The position numbers and the translations under genes were made by a program. Source: Planctomycetaceae bacterium (lineage in GTDB: Bacteria > Planctomycetota > Phycisphaerae > SM23-33). From it: a stretch of DNA of 64,000 bases. The number at the start of each line of letters is the position of its first letter. Positions within the stretch are counted from its first letter, which is position 1. Of the stretch, positions 61,567 through 64,000 are shown one piece after another. The notes under the pieces are model-generated. The model ran no database searches and was not told the DNA's origin. It saw only the letters and a program-made list of their open reading frames with translations. The stretch covers positions 48,156 through 112,155 of the forward strand of contig JBDKTA010000045.1 of the NCBI GenBank assembly GCA_039680605.1, in the 5' to 3' direction.

Positions 61567-63351
61567 TCAGGCGATAGCGAGTGGTTCAGGTTTCTGGGTC
61601 GCGCCGATGCGACGCAGCAGGATCGTCAGCAGGCCGATCCGACCGGCGATCATGGCCGCGGTTAGGATGAGCTTTCCGGACTCGTTGATCCCTGTCGAGG
61701 GACCGGTCAGCCCGGCGGACAGCCCCGTGCTCGTGCAGGCGCTGCAGGCCTCGAAGAGCAGGTCGATAAACAACTGGCCCTTCGGCTGGACCATGCACAG
61801 CAGGATCGTCGTCGCGACGATCAGCAGGACAAAGAAGATCGCCGCCAGCAGGGCTGCCGACAGCAGTGGCGCCGCCGCCCCGTCGAGAACCGCCCGATCA
61901 TCGCGCCGCCGCAGATATCCCCATGCCGCCGCCAGCAGCACCGCCAGCGTGACCGTCTTCATGCCCCCGGCCGTTCCGCCGGGGCTGCCGCCGATGGTCA
62001 TCATCCCGCACAGCCAGAACTTGCCGGCGTCGCTGAGTTGTGAGACGTTCAGGACGGTCAACCCGCCCGTGCGCGCCGTGGCACTTTCAAACACCGAGTA
62101 CGCCAGGCGCTGGGGCGGCGTCAGGGTGTTCCAGTCGCTCTCGGAGGCGCCGGCGGTGTTGAAGCCCGCGTGGCGCCCAACCGACTGGCCGGCGGTGTCG
62201 GCTCGCTGGATCAGCAGCAGCCCGCACGCGCCCCCGATCAGCAGCAGCACGCTGACGGCGATCACCAGTTGGCTGTGCATCGCCAGTTTGCCCCGCAAAC
62301 CGCCTCGCACCCATCGCCCCAGGTCCAGCAGCACCGGCAGGCCCAGCCCGCCCAGCACCGCCAGCGGCGCAATCACGCCGGGCACTTGCCAGTGCGACCG
62401 AAGCGGCTGCTGCCAGCCCTCGGCCACGCCGGCCGTCAGGTTGTCGCGATACGTCGAAAATCCGGCATTGCAGAACGCGCAGACGCTGCAATAGATGCTG
62501 TCCCACAGGGCCTGACCTTCGGTGGGCAGGTGGGCGCCCTGGCGGGCGGCGAACATCGGATATAACAGCACGACCCCCAGCGCCTCCAGCGCCAATGCCA
62601 CCAGCACGACCGAGGCGCCCAGGCGGCGCAGGTCCCGCGAACCGGCCACCCGCTGCGGCGCGATGACCCGCATCACCAGCAGCGTCGCAAAGAACATCAT
62701 TGTCAGACCGCCGCCCTGAACCAGCACCAGGATCACCCCCTGGCCCAGCGGCGTGAAGTCGACGCCGGTGTCTTTGACAACCAGGCCGACGTCGCAGAAT
62801 GCGCTGGCGGCCGTGAACAACGCGTCGCTGAAGAAGAACCTCGACTTTTCGCCCGTGGCGGCCGGCAGCATCAGCAGGCCCGCTCCGGCGACGATCGCCG
62901 CCAGGAAGATCGTTACCAGCGTGGCCGCGGGCGAGGCGCGGCCCTGGCCCAGGCGGCGGATGGTCCACGAGGCCAGCAGGCCCGCCTGCGTGATGATCAC
63001 GTACAGCAGGGACAGCGCCAGGACCGGCCAGAAGTCCTCGCCGCGCAGACTGACAATGATGGCCGCTGCGGCGGCCGCCACGATCAACAGCAGGTCGATG
63101 CTGTTTTCTCGCAGGGCGGTGGCGTGGTCGCTCGTCAGCACTACGCGCAGCAGGCGGTCGAAGACGAACACGCCCAGGGCCGCTACGGCGGCCGAAAAGA
63201 GCGCAAATTCATCCACTGGAAGCGGCGGGCGCAACGCGTAGCGCAGCACCAGCACCGCGGCGGCGACGACCGCCGCCAGCGCCGTCACCGCCGTCAGGGC
63301 GGCGGGGCGGGCCGGCGGGGCGGACTGCGAAGGTATGGTGCGCGGGCTCAT
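61567..63351 (-). CDS. KtrB/TrkH-type potassium channel subunit (copy 2, divergent)
   Basis: A 594-residue paralogue of copy 1, ~40% similar by eye and in the same operon. Its filters differ: AASAFCDVGLVVKDTG, SVCAFCNAGFSTYRD, ESATARTGGLTVLN, ACSACTSTGLSAGLT. The third repeat has Gly-Gly and the fourth Ser-Thr-Gly, so selectivity may be altered (Na+ or weaker K+). Also has the long helical N-terminal region. Starts 8 bp after hisI. Confidence 0.85.
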   Translation of the reverse strand: MSPRTIPSQSAPPARPAALTAVTALAAVVAAAVLVLRYALRPPLPVDEFALFSAAVAALGVFVFDRLLRVVLTSDHATALRENSIDLLLIVAAAAAAIIVSLRGEDFWPVLALSLLYVIITQAGLLASWTIRRLGQGRASPAATLVTIFLAAIVAGAGLLMLPAATGEKSRFFFSDALFTAASAFCDVGLVVKDTGVDFTPLGQGVILVLVQGGGLTMMFFATLLVMRVIAPQRVAGSRDLRRLGASVVLVALALEALGVVLLYPMFAARQGAHLPTEGQALWDSIYCSVCAFCNAGFSTYRDNLTAGVAEGWQQPLRSHWQVPGVIAPLAVLGGLGLPVLLDLGRWVRGGLRGKLAMHSQLVIAVSVLLLIGGACGLLLIQRADTAGQSVGRHAGFNTAGASESDWNTLTPPQRLAYSVFESATARTGGLTVLNVSQLSDAGKFWLCGMMTIGGSPGGTAGGMKTVTLAVLLAAAWGYLRRRDDRAVLDGAAAPLLSAALLAAIFFVLLIVATTILLCMVQPKGQLFIDLLFEACSACTSTGLSAGLTGPSTGINESGKLILTAAMIAGRIGLLTILLRRIGATQKPEPLAIA

Positions 63352-63359
63352 GGAGGCGG

Positions 63360-63761
63360 CTACTTCTTGTCCTTGTAGACCTTTTCCGGATCGAAGAGCT
63401 TCTCACCGATGATGTCCCATCCACCCTGGTCGTTGAGGCGGCGGAAGAAGCACGAGAGGTACCCTTCGTGGCAGGCGGCCCCGGTCTGCGTGACCTCGAT
63501 CACCAGCGTGTCCAGGTCGCAGTCGGTGTAAACCGCGTGTACCTGCTGCGTGTGACCGGAGCTTTCGCCCTTCATCCAGTACTTCTGGCGGCTGCGAGAC
63601 CAGAAATGCGTCTTGCCGGTCCGAATGGTATCCAGCAGCGATGCGTTGTTCATGTACGCCACCATCAGGACGGTCTTGGTCTGGGCGTCGACGATGACGG
63701 CCGGAATCAGACCTGAGGCGTCATACTTGAGGGCATTGACGGTTTTTTCCAGTTCTGTCAC
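63360..63761 (-). CDS. hisI: Phosphoribosyl-AMP cyclohydrolase
   Basis: A 133-residue enzyme of histidine synthesis opening the adenine ring of PR-AMP. LIPAVIVDAQTKTVLMVAYMN, THFWSRSRQKYWMKGESSGH, and the metal-binding CDxD of YTDCDLDTLVIEV plus AACHEGYLSCFFR (Zn Cys pair). HisE is not fused. GTG start with AAGGAG ideally placed. First gene of the run leading into the two KtrB genes, an odd pairing. Confidence 0.95.
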   Translation of the reverse strand: MTELEKTVNALKYDASGLIPAVIVDAQTKTVLMVAYMNNASLLDTIRTGKTHFWSRSRQKYWMKGESSGHTQQVHAVYTDCDLDTLVIEVTQTGAACHEGYLSCFFRRLNDQGGWDIIGEKLFDPEKVYKDKK

Positions 63762-63975
63762 AGCAGACTCCTTCTGTTAAACATGCATGCTATCGTGGCG
63801 ATGCGCCGCCTGCAACATCCGCTCGCCCTCCGACTGGGCTGATTCGGGATACTGCGGTGCGTGAAGTTTCCGGGTTAGCCCAACTTCCGCAGTTGGCGAC
63901 GTAAGTGCTTTATTATCAAGGGCAGCGCCCTGAAAGTCTTCACTACATCGCTACGAAGCAGTCAGCGGCGGGGGC

Positions 63976-64000
63976 ATGATCTTCATCCTCGACGGCAGGT
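63976..64000 (+). other. Possible start of a gene cut by the window edge
   Basis: ATG at 63976 follows GGCGGGGG and opens MIFILDGR before the sequence ends. Eight codons are too few to judge. The DNA from 63778 to 63975 upstream shows no feature I recognise. Confidence 0.15.

Overview
The window is high-GC bacterial DNA from what is most likely an anaerobic, sugar-using member of the Planctomycetota (probably class Phycisphaerae). This is inferred from family content, not from a search. The markers are two pseudopilin-like proteins carrying the planctomycete H-X9-DG motif, a PEP-CTERM beta-strand-repeat protein beside a XylR-type AraC regulator, a CSPTR sulfatase, and lpxB (an outer membrane with lipid A). 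Pyruvate:ferredoxin and indolepyruvate:ferredoxin oxidoreductases point to ferredoxin-linked fermentation.

Layout. 1-8 kb: end of lpxB, two H-X9-DG pseudopilins, an aldo/keto-reductase-like protein, remains of a DUF433/DUF5615 toxin-antitoxin pair, a tRNA-binding protein, manA, rluB and a J-domain-like membrane protein. 8-20 kb: a GH2 glycosidase, phosphofructokinase, tRNA-Leu(UAA), an operon of three related STN-domain secreted proteins, a membrane protein and a sulfatase. 20-33 kb: nifJ, vapBC, an MFS carrier, a two-PAS histidine kinase, a cation/proton antiporter fused to an EIIA domain, and carB. 33-44 kb: a DUF58 protein, guaA followed by a gutted zeta-toxin pair and a YdcF/ElyC-type protein, a PQQ-propeller lipoprotein-like protein, the PEP-CTERM protein, the XylR regulator and an SDR. 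44-52 kb: the iorA-iorB-paaK-ACT operon, then a SNF2 helicase with a frameshifted SWIM zinc-finger partner. 52-64 kb: purN, a five-gene envelope operon (HAD, FtsX-like, LolD-like, VTT, LolA-like), a Sua5-YwlE fusion with rpiB, and hisI with two KtrB-type subunits and one KtrA.

The metabolic genes fit together. ManA and PFK feed glycolysis, NifJ oxidises pyruvate, and IorAB with PaaK turns aryl-pyruvates into aryl-acetyl-CoA and arylacetates. CarB, GuaA, PurN and HisI are scattered biosynthetic genes. Many genes sit in tight operons with ATGA or TGATG overlaps.

The most unusual feature is the intergenic DNA. Nearly every larger gap holds a short, degenerate tandem repeat with a 7, 8 or 9 bp unit. 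The 'word' differs from place to place, and the arrays are often present as an inverted pair. Several families of small palindromic (REP-like) hairpins lie alongside. Some of these elements have entered genes without breaking the frame: three heptamer arrays in carB and a double palindrome in the GH2 gene. Others have destroyed genes (the DUF5615 toxin). I see no CRISPR array, rRNA, prophage or insertion sequence.
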